64,000 bases of DNA, taken from NCBI GenBank assembly GCA_024114885.1, contig CP099419.1, positions 992,001-1,056,000 on the forward strand, written 5' to 3'. This document shows positions 32,455 to 43,240 of the stretch, piece after piece. Numbering within the stretch: the stretch's first letter is position 1; every line of letters begins with the position of its first letter. The DNA is from Septoria linicola (Eukaryota; Ascomycota; Dothideomycetes; Mycosphaerellales; Mycosphaerellaceae). Both the position numbers and the translations under genes were made by a program. The notes under the pieces are model-generated. The model did no database searches, was not told the origin of the DNA, and saw nothing but the letters and a program-made list of their open reading frames with translations.

Positions 32455-34257
32455 CTAGACAACTACAAACCGCATTCCCACGATGAATTCTTCCTCCTCG
32501 AAGTGTCCTGGTCGAGTCTTTGAGATCTGACGCGAGGCATCACCACCTGCATAGCTGACCACAGAGCCGTGACACATGTCCGGCAGCTTGAAGTTTGCTA
32601 GGGCCTCCTCAGGTGTCTGATCATCAAGTTTGCCTGGCTTGTGACTTGCCCTGCGTGTTAGGGGCGTGACATTAGGCGTACTTTGTGCTGGTGTCTGGAA
32701 GGGCCCCCCTAATGTTCCTTCTCTTGGTGTGACAGTCGGCGTTTGTGCAGGACTAGCCTTGGATGGTAGCGATAGTTTGACCAAACCACGGGGTGGCTTC
32801 GCAGGAGTGACCTGATTAGAAGACGATTGCTGTCTGATAATTTCGTTCTTCAAGGCTCGCGCGGCTGCATCGCGGTTGTTTGGAGTCATTTTGTTGATAT
32901 CAGCGATCCGTTGTGTCACCATGCGGCTCCCACAGTCTTTTCCCCTCCGATCTCTGAAATTCTCCACCTTCATTTGGGGATGATATGGGATGCCATATGC
33001 TTTGGCAAATTCCGAGGCGTTCTTCTCCCCCTGTGTCAACTTTCTCATGGCCTGATTAGGCGGTGTGGACTGAGCATTTGGGGTAATTTGGGAGGATTGG
33101 GCCGGCTGAGAGGTCTTAGATCTGAGTTTCAGTGTAAGCGGCTGTTTTGGCTTGTCGCGCGAAACGGCTGCCAAAGGCGTGTCCGACGAGCTGCTCGAAC
33201 TTGGGACATTGCAAGGCGCAGTACTATCCGCAAATGGATCCTCTCCTTCCGCTATAGTGCTGGCGAATGCATCTGTGTCGATACTACCACCCAGGTCACT
33301 ATTTCGGCTCGCTCCACGCTGTCCGGGGTGCTGCTGCGGCACTGCTGCGATGACAGAGTCACGCCGAGCCGATAGCATCTCCTTAGTTTCGTGCGACTCG
33401 CGTCGCTTGGCGAAGTCGGCGAGCTGTCCCATCACCGGCGGGTTCAGTTGAATTAGCAGGCCCCGGGGCTCAGTACTATGGTACCCTTCACTTCTCATCC
33501 GTGTGGGGCGTGCAATGTAGCCCTGAGAGGGACCGTCTTTGACCCCCTTTCCAGATAACACGAGGATGTCAATAATACCCAAACAGGTGTTCTGTTGCAG
33601 TCTAGAAGGAAGTGGTACCTGTGCGAGTGCTGAACAGAACCTGCCAGCAAGCGGAGGGTTTCCATTGTGATCTGTGCCGCGTAGGCGCGCTTCAACTGCC
33701 ATGGCAGCCGACACACGTCCCCACCGCTGCTCAGCGGTCAAAGTACTTGTCGGATCAAGTTCGCTGGACGGTTGATAAGTAAACGGCTTCTCGAGCTGTC
33801 GCTGGATCCGGCTGCCGTCTAGTTTGTACTGATTGAGCAAGCCGGTCTTCCTTGGGTTGAGTAAGGTGGAGTCGCATAGTTCGCCATTCAGATAGACCTC
33901 AATTTTGATGTCCATGTCTGTAGTTTTGCGCGGACCGACGTGTGCTTGCTCAGTCGTATCGATAGTGAGACGAAGAGCTTGTTGCTGTTGTGGCGCGTCC
34001 TCCTTCGCGCCGGCTTCGACCATCAAGAAAGCCATGTCGTCGTGTTCGCCAATGTATTGAAGGACACCTCTCTCAGTGCCATCGGCGCCAATGGGAATGC
34101 TTTGCAATGGTTCTCCTGCCGAAAGTACGCCGTCAACTCGCCTGTCGTCTACTCCTTGCTCCTTGCCCATGGTAAGGGTCACGGATCTCGAGAGCGAGTC
34201 ATTTAGGTCGGCAGTGGTCAATGTCGCAGTGACGCCGGCGGATTTGAAGCGAATCAT
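32455..34257 (-). CDS. Fungal protein of unknown function, 600 residues
   Basis: Intronless 600-residue frame with strong coding character. The N-terminal third looks folded (GVLQYIGEHDDMAFLMVEAG, then DMDIKIEVYLNGELCDSTLL), with strand-like alternation. The middle and C-terminal parts are Ser/Thr/Pro/Gln-rich and probably disordered. They include repeated TPxxTP motifs and a segment KNASEFAKAYGIPYHPQMKV that looks conserved. The C-terminus (EEEEFIVGMRFVVV) is again ordered. The mix of a beta-rich head and long disordered tail would suit a nuclear regulatory protein, but this is inference; I cannot name the family. It is the first of three minus-strand genes in a row (32.5-37.1 kb). Confidence 0.7.
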   Translation of the reverse strand: MIRFKSAGVTATLTTADLNDSLSRSVTLTMGKEQGVDDRRVDGVLSAGEPLQSIPIGADGTERGVLQYIGEHDDMAFLMVEAGAKEDAPQQQQALRLTIDTTEQAHVGPRKTTDMDIKIEVYLNGELCDSTLLNPRKTGLLNQYKLDGSRIQRQLEKPFTYQPSSELDPTSTLTAEQRWGRVSAAMAVEARLRGTDHNGNPPLAGRFCSALAQVPLPSRLQQNTCLGIIDILVLSGKGVKDGPSQGYIARPTRMRSEGYHSTEPRGLLIQLNPPVMGQLADFAKRRESHETKEMLSARRDSVIAAVPQQHPGQRGASRNSDLGGSIDTDAFASTIAEGEDPFADSTAPCNVPSSSSSSDTPLAAVSRDKPKQPLTLKLRSKTSQPAQSSQITPNAQSTPPNQAMRKLTQGEKNASEFAKAYGIPYHPQMKVENFRDRRGKDCGSRMVTQRIADINKMTPNNRDAAARALKNEIIRQQSSSNQVTPAKPPRGLVKLSLPSKASPAQTPTVTPREGTLGGPFQTPAQSTPNVTPLTRRASHKPGKLDDQTPEEALANFKLPDMCHGSVVSYAGGDASRQISKTRPGHFEEEEFIVGMRFVVV

Positions 34258-34949
34258 ATTGCTGATGCCAGAATTCAGGAAGTGGTCGTTGTGAGGTTCA
34301 AAGAGGAAGGCACGCCTCTAACAGATTCAGCAGGAGCACGACCGGTCGTCGGTTGCTTCAGCAGCCACGTTCATGCAGCTTCACTTGCGGCTGTTGAACA
34401 GCACGTCCTCACCTCGCCGACCAGTCTGTGCATCTTTTCGAAGGCTTTTGACGACAGGACTTCACGTTATCACACCTCCTGCGTGGCATCATATAGCATT
34501 CTTTTTACGCCTGCTAGAACATCTAGAACCCCTAAAAGACGGAGCTTCAAACGAGAGCCATGTTCGATTGCACCACGTACAGCCTGACTTTCATGCTCAA
34601 CCAGTGACCCTGCTCAGGCATCGCGAAACTCGACATAGCATTCGCGTCCTGGTATAGGAGAGAGGAACTGAAGTCGGCAATCGCCGAGCTCTTTGTCCCT
34701 TTGACCACGCAAGGGACGCCCCCAGCATTGACCACTACGGCCCTTTGCTTGCTCAAGCAGGTAGCCAATAATCAACAGCCATTTTGACAGTCCTATCGCA
34801 GTCTGCTTGACACAAGGATCCAGGAGAGCTACTATCGTTATGAATGGTCAGGCGAAGCATCCGCACTTCACGAGTCGATAGAGTTGATGTGTAGAGCGCG
34901 CTTTGTTCGTATGCCAGATTGGGTTGCTGAGTGCCGTAGTTTGCTGTCA
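34258..34949. other. Intergenic
   Basis: About 690 bp upstream of the 600-residue protein gene and downstream of the next minus-strand gene. No gene seen. Confidence 0.45.
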
Positions 34950-35780
34950 TCAACCTCTGCCCTCAGTGATGATGCCAATAGACGGCTGCTCTAGACTATC
35001 CCCAAGTTCGACCATCGTGGCATCATAAACCCTTGCAATCTTGAGATTGAAATCATTGTTCTCATGGTCGTCGTCCAGACCATCATTTTCAGCATTCTCC
35101 AGAACCAGCTCGCCATCCGTGTCCGTGTCCATCTTATCTTCGTCCTCAAGTTCTTCGATCTCAGGCTCCTCATACTCAAACTCGCCTTTCTTGAAAGCCT
35201 CTACAACATTGACTCTCGTCCTTTCCACAAGACTTCTGATTCTCACCTTCTCCGTACCACTCACGCCTCGCTCACCTGCGAAGCCTGGCAATCTCTCACC
35301 GGTGTCGACATCGCGACCTTGGAGTAGACTTGCGAAGGCGTGGTCTAGCTTATCCAAAGTCCTGAACAAGCTCTTCGGTGTAGGCGGCATAGCCTGTATT
35401 ATGTTTCCGACCAGGAGTGCCAGACTGATCAAGTAAGGAACCTGCAGACTAGGTGTACCACTTATCCAGATGACGCTCAATAGCTCCTCTACATCCTTGC
35501 AAGCCTCTTTCATGGAAGCGTAGCCTTTCACGTCTCCCCAAGTGTCCGCTTTGTCGCGATCGATGTCAGAAAGCTCGTTCGTTTGAGGCGATGTACGTTT
35601 GGCGAAACGTCGCTGGATGTGCAGGATCTGCTGATCGACATAGCGGATGAATGCACCCTCTTTGGAACCTCCAGGCCGGAGAGGTGAATTTCGAGGATGT
35701 GGTAGACGAGCAGTCGCATTAGAGGAGGCGACGGATGAGGCTGGAGGAGAGAGGATGAATCCTCCCGGTAGAGAGCTCAT
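34950..35780 (-). CDS. Conserved fungal protein of unknown function, 276 residues
   Basis: Intronless, 276 residues. The core is well ordered: LPHPRNSPLRPGGSKEGAFI, then RYVDQQILHIQRRFAKRTSP, then ISGTPSLQVPYLISLALLVG and a long helical stretch to about residue 205. The C-terminal 70 residues are very acidic (EELEDEDKMDTDTDGE). I recall similar Pezizomycotina proteins carrying the database label 'meiotic recombination protein Dmc1', but this sequence has no Walker A or RecA motif, so that label would be wrong. There is no transmembrane signature apart from one moderately hydrophobic helix. A nuclear or scaffold role is possible but unsupported. The next minus-strand gene, by coincidence, is a real recombination factor, SFR1. 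Confidence 0.72.
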   Translation of the reverse strand: MSSLPGGFILSPPASSVASSNATARLPHPRNSPLRPGGSKEGAFIRYVDQQILHIQRRFAKRTSPQTNELSDIDRDKADTWGDVKGYASMKEACKDVEELLSVIWISGTPSLQVPYLISLALLVGNIIQAMPPTPKSLFRTLDKLDHAFASLLQGRDVDTGERLPGFAGERGVSGTEKVRIRSLVERTRVNVVEAFKKGEFEYEEPEIEELEDEDKMDTDTDGELVLENAENDGLDDDHENNDFNLKIARVYDATMVELGDSLEQPSIGIITEGRG

Positions 35781-36134
35781 CGTGATTGACCAAGCCTAGG
35801 ACGGCGTTAAGCAAGACAAGATGCTGCTATGGTATCATCATGCAGAGGTTCCGCAAGGACGCTAGACCAGACGACAAGTGTATATTCGCGAAGCGCGAAG
35901 CGCACATCATAAATCAGTGGTCGAAGCCCTAAGGAACGTGAGACGAGATGGAAGTGTAACTTAGCTGATGACGCAGCCAGCGTGCCACATTTGGCTCTCT
36001 GTCGAGATGTTCTGAGTGCATTGCTTGTTTCTGTTACAACATATGGGTATCTTGGTAAAAGCAGTCGTCATGTCGTCCATTCATATCAGATCATTCCATA
36101 ATCTTCCCAGCAGTGCATTGCTCGCTTCATACGA

Positions 36135-37074
36135 TTAAACCCATTTCTGCAGCTGCTTGTCGTAGCCGATTACATTCAATTCAATGTTGAGTGAGCGTAG
36201 CATCATGTCCATGGTGAAAGTCTGCTGAGGGTCAGTATATAACAACATTCGCGCGACAGCCTTGTACACTCACATCGTCGTCTCTGCCATCCTCTTGCCA
36301 TACTTTGTCCTTTGCGCCAACCGCCTCGACGGGCTTGTCGGGCGCATCCATTGCCTCTAGAGCTTCCTGCTTGGCTTTGTGCTTCATCTTCTTCCTGTAT
36401 TCCTGCTCAGCTTCTGGCAGCTCTTCTCCTTCTGAGTCGAATTCGCAGTCTGCGTCATCATCAACAACCTCCGGTTCAGCGAATTCTCCCATTCCATTAG
36501 CTCGCTCGTGCTTCTTCTTCTCCATCTCACGCCATGCAGCAGCACCTCCCATACGGCAGACTCTTTCCTTAACAGAGCCAAACAGCTCTTCGGCGACACA
36601 CTGCGATGCCAATCGCCATTTGTCCTTCAGCCCGGCCAGGTCAGCGTCGGTGCTGGAGTTGGACAGCGATTCGGCCTGCTTGAGCATATCAAGGTCATTC
36701 TGAACCCTTCGTATCTGTAGCTCAAGCGCCATGATCGCCTTGTGCGCTGCGGCTTCCTCCGGATCGGTCTTCTTCGATTGTATCGACCTTGCGTATGGTG
36801 ACTGCTTCCGTGAAGGAGTTGCGACAGCTCTTACAGAAGGTGCAACATTAGACTTCACGAGAGACACCGGATACTCAGTCTTGATAGTATGTGCTAGTGT
36901 ACTAGGTACATATGCTGGCAACGTATTGTTGATCCTGCTTGGGCTGTCTCGGAGCGGAGTCTTCATGGGCGGCTGGAAAGGTTTCCTAGACCTCATTGGC
37001 GACACAAAAGGCTTCTTGAGCTTGTCGGTGGCATCATTGAGCTTGCGTCGCTTGACTGACATTGGCGACGACAT
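36135..37074 (-). CDS. SFR1: Swi5-dependent recombination mediator Sfr1 (Mei5/Dds20)
   Basis: Two exons, 37074-36274 and 36221-36135, with a 52-bp intron (GTGAGT, TACTGAC branch) give 295 residues. Sfr1 pairs with Swi5 and stimulates Rad51/Dmc1 strand exchange in homologous recombination. The N-terminus is basic and disordered with KLKKPFVSP- and RKPFQPPMKTPL-type motifs. A coiled coil follows (MALELQIRRVQNDLDMLKQA), then the signature KWRLASQCVAEELF and VCRMGGAAAWRE. The second exon gives the conserved end, FTMDMMLRSLNIELNVIGYD. Recovery of that ending confirms the splice. An acceptor three bases upstream would add one Gln. The nearest upstream in-frame codons contain a stop, so the ATG at 37074 is a good start. 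Confidence 0.85.
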
Positions 37075-37855
37075 CTCTGCGGCATGTCGGGGCAGATGTC
37101 AATGTGGTGGAGCTGGAGGTGGTGGAACGACGCGACTGGGAGACGCGTTCTTTCCTTCTTGGCGTGACTTCACCAGCAACCTTCGAGGCAGCTGCCTCTG
37201 CGCTAGCACCGTGAACATTGGATATCGTGAGCGATATCATGGCGCTCTCATCGACACTGTCCAGCACCCCATCGATTCATAGTCCGATTATAGCAAGCGA
37301 TGCGAGCTGAAGCCATTTCGTCAAGCTGGCCGTTCGAGAGACACTTAGTCACCCATGGCCATGCATCTATGCGAAAGGCTTCAGTCATAAAAGAAGAGTA
37401 TCAGAAGCCATTGAGTCGACGAGTGTATGCGGATCTGCCAGCCTATTGATTGACCCTATCGGTGCTGTCGGAGTATAAGAGAGCGTACTGCTGCAGCACT
37501 TATCCTGCTCCCAGATGGCAAGTCCGGTGCTCATACCCTATCTGCCGACTTCGGTACAGCAACCAAGTGAAGCATCACAGACGATAATGCTCTGACGGTT
37601 CCCTCCACATTGACTTGGTTGGGCGCATGCAACAGCCTGCCTATCTGAAAGCTCACCTACCAGCTCCATTCGGCCAACATGCGCCAAGACAGGAGCCTCG
37701 AAATGTATCGCTGAGATAACATGTACGTTGTAGGCATAACATGCCACGATAAGAAGCATTGCGGGTGCTTCATCTTGGTCTTGGTCTTGATCTTGATTAC
37801 ACTCTTATGACCACTAGAGAACGACTCCTCGGACAGATTCTGCGCTCGAGCAGCC
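37075..37855. other. Divergent spacer SFR1 / transporter pseudogene
   Basis: Holds the SFR1 promoter and the former promoter of the transporter. A short hexamer repeat, (CTTGGT)/(CTTGAT) units, lies near 37773-37797. No gene seen. Confidence 0.45.
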
Positions 37856-39057
37856 ATGGCACGAATCAAGCAAGAAGCAACGCCCAATACCGCATATGCA
37901 TCAGAAGAACCAGAAGAAGGCCAAATCGAGCACATACCAGACCTTGAGCTCGAGCAGCGCACTTTGCGCAAGTTCGACCTCTATGTTCTGCCGCAGTTCA
38001 TGATCTTGGTGCTCATAGCCTACCTCGACCGCAGCAATATTGGTAGACAATACTACTCAGCATCAATCATGAGTCAAGACTGACACGCCCAGGCAACGCT
38101 CGAGTGTTCGGCTTCGAGGAGGGCCTCAACTTGACAAGCCACCAATTCAACGACATCAGCACGGTCTTCTACGCGACATACGTCCTCTTCGAAGTGCCAT
38201 GGGTCATGGCTGTCAAGCGCTATGGCGCCAATACGGTTCTCGGTGCTGCGCTGGTTCTATGGTCAACTGTGACCCTGTGCACTGGGTTCGTTCAGACCTA
38301 TACTCAATGTCTGGTCATGCGACTCCTACTTGGTGCGGCGGAAGCTGGACTGTTTCCTGCTCTGTCATTCGTCATCTCTACGATCTGGGATCGTCAGAAT
38401 CAGGTCAAGAGGGTCAGCTTGCTCTACATGTCAAGCGCCCTGAGTGGCGCTTTCGGTAAATTGTTTGCGTATGGTGTCCAGTCGATGGGACGTCAACGCG
38501 GGCTCGATGCGTGGCGGTGGCTTTTCGTGAGATGTCCAGTTCTTTGACAGCCATACCCCGGCTAATTGTGACAGATCATCGAAGGAGCGATTAGTCTTCT
38601 CATCTGCTCCCTCATCTGGTTCACCCTTCCAAAGAGTGCTGAAGAGGCTTAGTTCCTGTCCAGCGAGGAAAAAGCCGTGATGCGAGCACGCAAAGCCCGA
38701 AACACTTTGTACACTGGATCTGATGAGTTCGATTGGCGATACGTCAAGCAAGCCTTCACAGATCCATTCGTATACGCAGCCGCCGCTTTGCTCTTCTGCT
38801 CAAGCATTCCTCTTTTCGGCTTCGGTACATTCTTGGTGGTCAGCAGTCAAATCTATCCTTCCTCAGACAGTCCTCGTTATCTCACAGGCAACGCGATCCC
38901 ACTCGCGATGGAAGTCATTGCTTGCGGGGGTATCGGCCTCGTATGGCTTATGTTGAAGAAACGCGATCAAAAGAAAGAACGCATGTTGGCGGCAGGCGAA
39001 GTGGACAATGGTTATGGAGACGAGGATCGTGGTCTGCAGTTCAGGTACACGTTGTAA
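37856..39057 (+). pseudogene. Dal5-type MFS permease pseudogene
   Basis: Clear relic of an anion:cation symporter family transporter (Dal5/Tna1 type, uptake of allantoate, nicotinate or similar acids). Exons 37856-38042, 38093-38526 and 38575-39057 join in frame with good 50- and 48-bp introns. Signatures include LIAYLDRSNIGNARVFGF, EEGLNLTSHQFNDIS and RLLLGAAEAGLFPALSF. Two lesions are visible. First, codon 38650-38652 is TAG where the family has Trp (SAEEA-stop-FLS). Second, TFL runs straight into VVSSQIYPSSDSPRY near 38835. That removes roughly 125 residues, about TM8 to TM11, without breaking the frame. Read-through would give 367 residues against about 490-500 in the family. The first 232 residues could still be translated but cannot transport. 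Confidence 0.85.
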
Positions 39058-39161
39058 GTATCATTCATCTGTGTTTGTCGTCTATCACAATTCGCTCTTC
39101 TCGCTTTTGCTGTACAAGTCTTCGTTACTTCGTGAGCTTTGATGTCTTTTCTTTGATATGC

Positions 39162-40472
39162 TTACTTTTCACCCTCGATCGAGAACTTGAATTTGGCGTA
39201 GTTGACAATCGGTGGCGTGGTCGCGGAGGCGATCTGGTACTCTTCGCGGCCCCACTCTGGGTGGTTGATGCCATCGATCCACTGCGGTATGGTTAGTCAA
39301 ATGTCGTCAATAATTCTCTGTGTCATGTCACACTCACGTCTTGGGTTTCGATCACGATGCAGCCGAACTTCTCCACACCTTGGGTCTTGCCCTGAACGTG
39401 CTGTTGGCTCTGCTTGACTGGAATGGAACCGTCTTGGCCAACGCAGGTGTAAATCTGGATGCCATCTTGGTCTGTCTCAACTGACAGCTGAATACCGGTG
39501 TGACTGAGATGATAAGTTAGTGGAGGCTTGAGATCGTTTCTGGGGACCGACTTACGGAGACGACATCTTGAGCACTTCGAGCTTTGGGTCACGAGGACCA
39601 GTGTATGGAGAGCGATCAGTAATGAAAGCGTTGTCGATACCGGTGCAGCCTGTTCCGCAGAAGCCCTCGGTGTTGGGAATTTTGGCACCAATAACTGTGC
39701 CAGGCTTGGTGAAGTCCAGCCCAGTTCCAGCTGTAACACCAATGCTGCCGTTTGGAATCAAGATGCCATCGGTCTGGATGTATCGCTTGGCGTATGGCAT
39801 GTAGAGGGTGTCATTGAGAATCGTCAATGCCTCCTCGTTGACGTAGGCGCCCAAAGCCCAGTAGATGTGGTGCGAGAGCATGATAGGAGTGGCATCGTTG
39901 AATGGGATCGAGACCAGGCGGGAGGTGAAAGTCTGGTCGTCTTCAAGAGAGAATGTAGCAACGTTGAGCACATCACCAGGAAAACCTTCCAGAGCCGCGT
40001 CGTAGAAGGTGAATGTGATGCTGCTGTTGGAGTAGCTCGCAACAGTCCAGTTCCTTTGGTCGTAGCCAACGTCACCTCCGTGCAGGGTGTTGGTGCCATT
40101 GTGCTCGTTCCTTGGAATGTCGGATGTCTCGCCATCGATTGTGAAAGTGCCGTTCTTGATTCGATTGGCATAGCGTCCTACAACGGCACCAAAGAAGGTG
40201 TGATTCGTCTCGGTGTCCTGCAGGTATCGAGCTCCCTCATCATAGCCGACAGCCACGTCTTGTGGGTTGCCATCCTTGTCGTTGACGAGCAGACTAGTCA
40301 AACGAGCTCCATATGGAATGAATGTCGCGTTGATGCCCTGAGCACTCAACTCGTACTTCTGGAACGGGTCGCCTGAGAATGGTGCAAAAGGTGCTGTGGT
40401 CGCTCCACCGTAGCCCCTTTGAGCAGAGACTACTGTCGCCGCTACGAGCAAGGAGCTCACTGAAGACAACAT
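39162..40472 (-). CDS. Secreted aldose 1-epimerase (galactose mutarotase family)
   Basis: Three exons, 40472-39556, 39503-39338 and 39281-39162, with 52- and 56-bp introns, give 400 residues. The first 19 or so residues (MLSSVSSLLVAATVVSAQ) are a signal peptide, and several NxS/T sites agree with secretion. The mutarotase fold is seen in FIPYGARLTSLLVNDKDG, GRYANRIKNGTF, NTLHGGDVGYD and the catalytic-His region LSHHIYWALG. The last exon adds the final strands (WIDGINHPEWGREEYQIA). The enzyme would interconvert alpha and beta anomers of sugars such as galactose or glucose outside the cell. Secreted fungal members are common, but their exact substrate is rarely known. An upstream in-frame TTG is not a start; 40472 is the first ATG. 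Confidence 0.88.
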
Positions 40473-40552
40473 CGTGAGAGGTAAGAGAGATTGCCGTGTT
40501 GACGAGCAAAGCAAAAGATTCCTGGTAAAGCTCCAGGTCTGACCTCACTCGA

Positions 40553-40575
40553 GCTCTTATGAGCTCTTATAAGCT
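40553..40575 (-). promoter_or_regulatory. Duplicated TATA-like element upstream of the epimerase
   Basis: On the minus strand two near-identical copies of a TATAAGAGCTC / CATAAGAGCTC element stand side by side about 80-100 bp before the epimerase ATG. The first contains a TATAAG core. Position fits a core promoter; function is inferred. Confidence 0.35.
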
Positions 40576-40580
40576 CTCAA

Positions 40581-41411
40581 GGTTTATGCTTGTGCAGGTC
40601 CCGAATAAGCTTGGTGGCTCCATGTGGAACGTGGAGAGCAGAAATCCCTGCGCTATGGTTGGTGGTCATCATCACGAGGGCTTGTGATACGATGTATCTC
40701 AGGTCAGCCGCGTGGTGATGTGCGGAGAAAATCGCTACCGTGATGCGAAGGATCGCAAAGGCGTGAACTGGGTAAAGATCAGAGGTGAATTGACGGAGGA
40801 ACTCCATTGCGCCAATCCCCAGTTGATGTGGAGCCGGGCTAAACGTTAGTTAGCCGGAAATTGAGACGGGGAGGGGATTTGTTGTCTGTGCTGCGAGATC
40901 ACGACAGAGTCCTGTGTGCTCTCGGCTACGATTTACCGCTCAATGACAGATTTCAGGTAATCGCTGTGTATTTTATTTCACAGCACGCCATTCCTCATGC
41001 AACTTGGAGAACTATGCAACGTCGAGGCAAGGTATATTTGCACATCTCCGCCTCAGACCAAGGTACAATTTACAGCATTACAGATTGTGCGGCACGCTTG
41101 TAGCACGCTGTGATGATCTACTATTTTAAAACGCTTTGCTTTGGCGGACGTCGCACTTCTCAGTCTACTCCAACATGATTTTTCGCTGTCATATGCCGTT
41201 AGACATGGCTACAGTAGTCTAGACAAAATCCGGTGGCGGACATGGTCAAAAATGGGCGCTTGCAAGCGAGCACAATGGAAGAATTATTGAGCCCAGACTC
41301 CGAGAGTCTGCCGGAGAAGTCGAAGAGGACCGGAAAAGTCAAGGCAATGAATCGCGGGCAGCTGCTGTGTCGACTATCGACATCGACATCGACACTGTAG
41401 CACAGCATTCA
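40581..41411. other. Intergenic
   Basis: About 830 bp between the epimerase promoter and the 3' end of the amidase gene. No supported gene. Confidence 0.45.
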
Positions 41412-43240
41412 TCATTGATCGTAGCCATGGAGCATTCCATACTTCTCGCCTCTTGCCTCAAGCGCATCCTCTAGGACTTTCATCCCGGCAAGGACCTTCT
41501 CTTCTTCTAGCCTCCTCCCGACAAGCTGGATAGCAACTGGTAGACCGGCCATCTTGATTGCATCGTAGTGCTTGTAGGCGCCTCTTGCGATGCCATTCAT
41601 TTTGCTGACGTTGACGCTCTGCGGCAAGATATCCTTGCCAGGGTCTACGTGGGTCACAGGCACGATACCGCAAGTGTAGTCCAACAGGTTGAACAAGAAA
41701 GTGTAACCACAAGAAGCACTTGCCTCCTTCATTCCGTTGTGAGGGACAGCTGGAGTCGCGTTCGGAGGTGTCAGGATGAAGTCCATGCCATCTCCGGAGT
41801 TGCCAAATGTGTTCCACCAAGCATGAAATTTGGCCTTATAGACCTCTCGCTTGGCGACCCATTGCCAGTTCTCATATGCACTCTTCTCGTGCCAGTGTTC
41901 GAGAAGACCAGCCCAGATTTCATCACGCTTGATGTACTTCACATAAGCGTAGTAGAACCATTTGAAGAATCGAGGAAGGCGCATGTATCGACCAAATTCT
42001 TTCGCACCGGCGTCATCAGACTCTCCCGTGCGGAAGAATGAGCGGAACGTTTTCGTACCATCTGCGTTGAGGAGGTTGCTGGCGATGACCATGGCTTCGT
42101 ACGGACTGGGTGGAGAGACGTTGAACACTTCATGACCTTCGGCCTTGAGAGCTGCCACGGCAATGTCGACTGCGCGAGCACAAGCAGGAGCTGGGTCGAC
42201 TACTTGGTCGGAGCGCATTACGCCAATCTTGAGCTTTTTGCTGGCAGTTTCCTTTTCCACTTCCGGCCTCCAGGCTAGCGGGTGCACAGATTGGTCATAG
42301 TTCCATGGCTTCATTTGAATGAATGAGCGAGTGAAGTAAGCGAGGTCCGGAAGTGTTCGTGCCATGGGTGAGAAGACGGAGGGAATGCCTTCTTGACCGG
42401 GCATGCTCGTATCAACTCCGAATTTGGGCCATCGTCCAGTACTACATCGAAGCGAGTAGCATCCAGAGAAATGCGCAGGAGCACGGACAGAGCCAGCGAC
42501 GTCTGATCCAATGCCAATTCTGCTGCCGCCAAATGCCAGAATCGCGCCCTCGCCTCCAGTACTACCACCTGGGGAGTACTTGGGATTGTGTGGATTGAGG
42601 CATCGTCCCCAGACATCATTGAAGCTCTCGAAGCTCAACAGCGTTATCGGCAGTGCTGTCTTCACGAATGGAACAGCTCCGGCATCCTTGAGCATGCGTA
42701 CAATGGCGCCGTCTGCTAGAGATGGTTTGCCAGCCTTGACCGAGTATCCCACAGTCGTGTCAAAGCCTCCAACAACGATACTATCTTTCAAGCTAATTGG
42801 AATACCAGCTAACGGCCCATTGAGATTGATATCGCCGTTCTTGATCCAGCCTTCTGCTTCCTTGATCATGACCTCAGTAACGGCATTCGTTTTCTCGTGA
42901 GCCTTGACGGCTGCCTTTCCATATGCGCGCAGCACATCGACAGCATCTGTGCTCTTGTTCTGGACATCCTGGACTAGCTGATCGATCGGCGCGTTCAAGA
43001 TGTCTCGCTCCGCAGGAGCGATGGGCGAGAGGTATGGCTTGGGTAGCGTCGCGATTCGTGTAGCTCGCTCGTCTTGTTTCCGTTTGCTATGCAACAAAAA
43101 CGCATCTGGTCAGCGTGAATTCCAGTTGCTAGCAGAATAGATTAACGCCGCGCGGGGTGCGTGGGGCTTGCAGCGATTATTAGAGGTTCTTATCCGTACC
43201 ACGCCGCGCGATGCTCGAAATAATCGAACGGAGGGAGCAT
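41412..43240 (-). CDS. Amidase signature family hydrolase (fatty-acid-amide-hydrolase/acetamidase type)
   Basis: Two exons, 43240-43200 and 43086-41412, give 571 residues. The first exon (MLPPFDYFEHRAA) joins CKRKQDERATRIATLP, restoring the HR-x-AC-x(2)-K-x(2)-ER start usual in fungal amidases. The intron is 113 bp, longer than its neighbours. The Ser-cisSer-Lys triad is visible: Lys in GIPISLKDS, the Ser pair in SPGGSTGGEG and IGSDVAGSVRAPA. The family hydrolyses amides to acid and ammonia. This subgroup acts on small aliphatic or fatty amides, so a role in nitrogen scavenging is plausible. No signal peptide. If the first exon is missed, the protein has no ATG in the right place. Confidence 0.88.

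Noticed and set aside
34950..35780. Dmc1-type recombinase
   Set aside because: Similar proteins may carry this label, but no Walker A/B or RecA core is present.
39528..40376. Plus-strand frame of 282 codons
   Set aside because: Fully antisense to the aldose 1-epimerase, whose exons and motifs are convincing.
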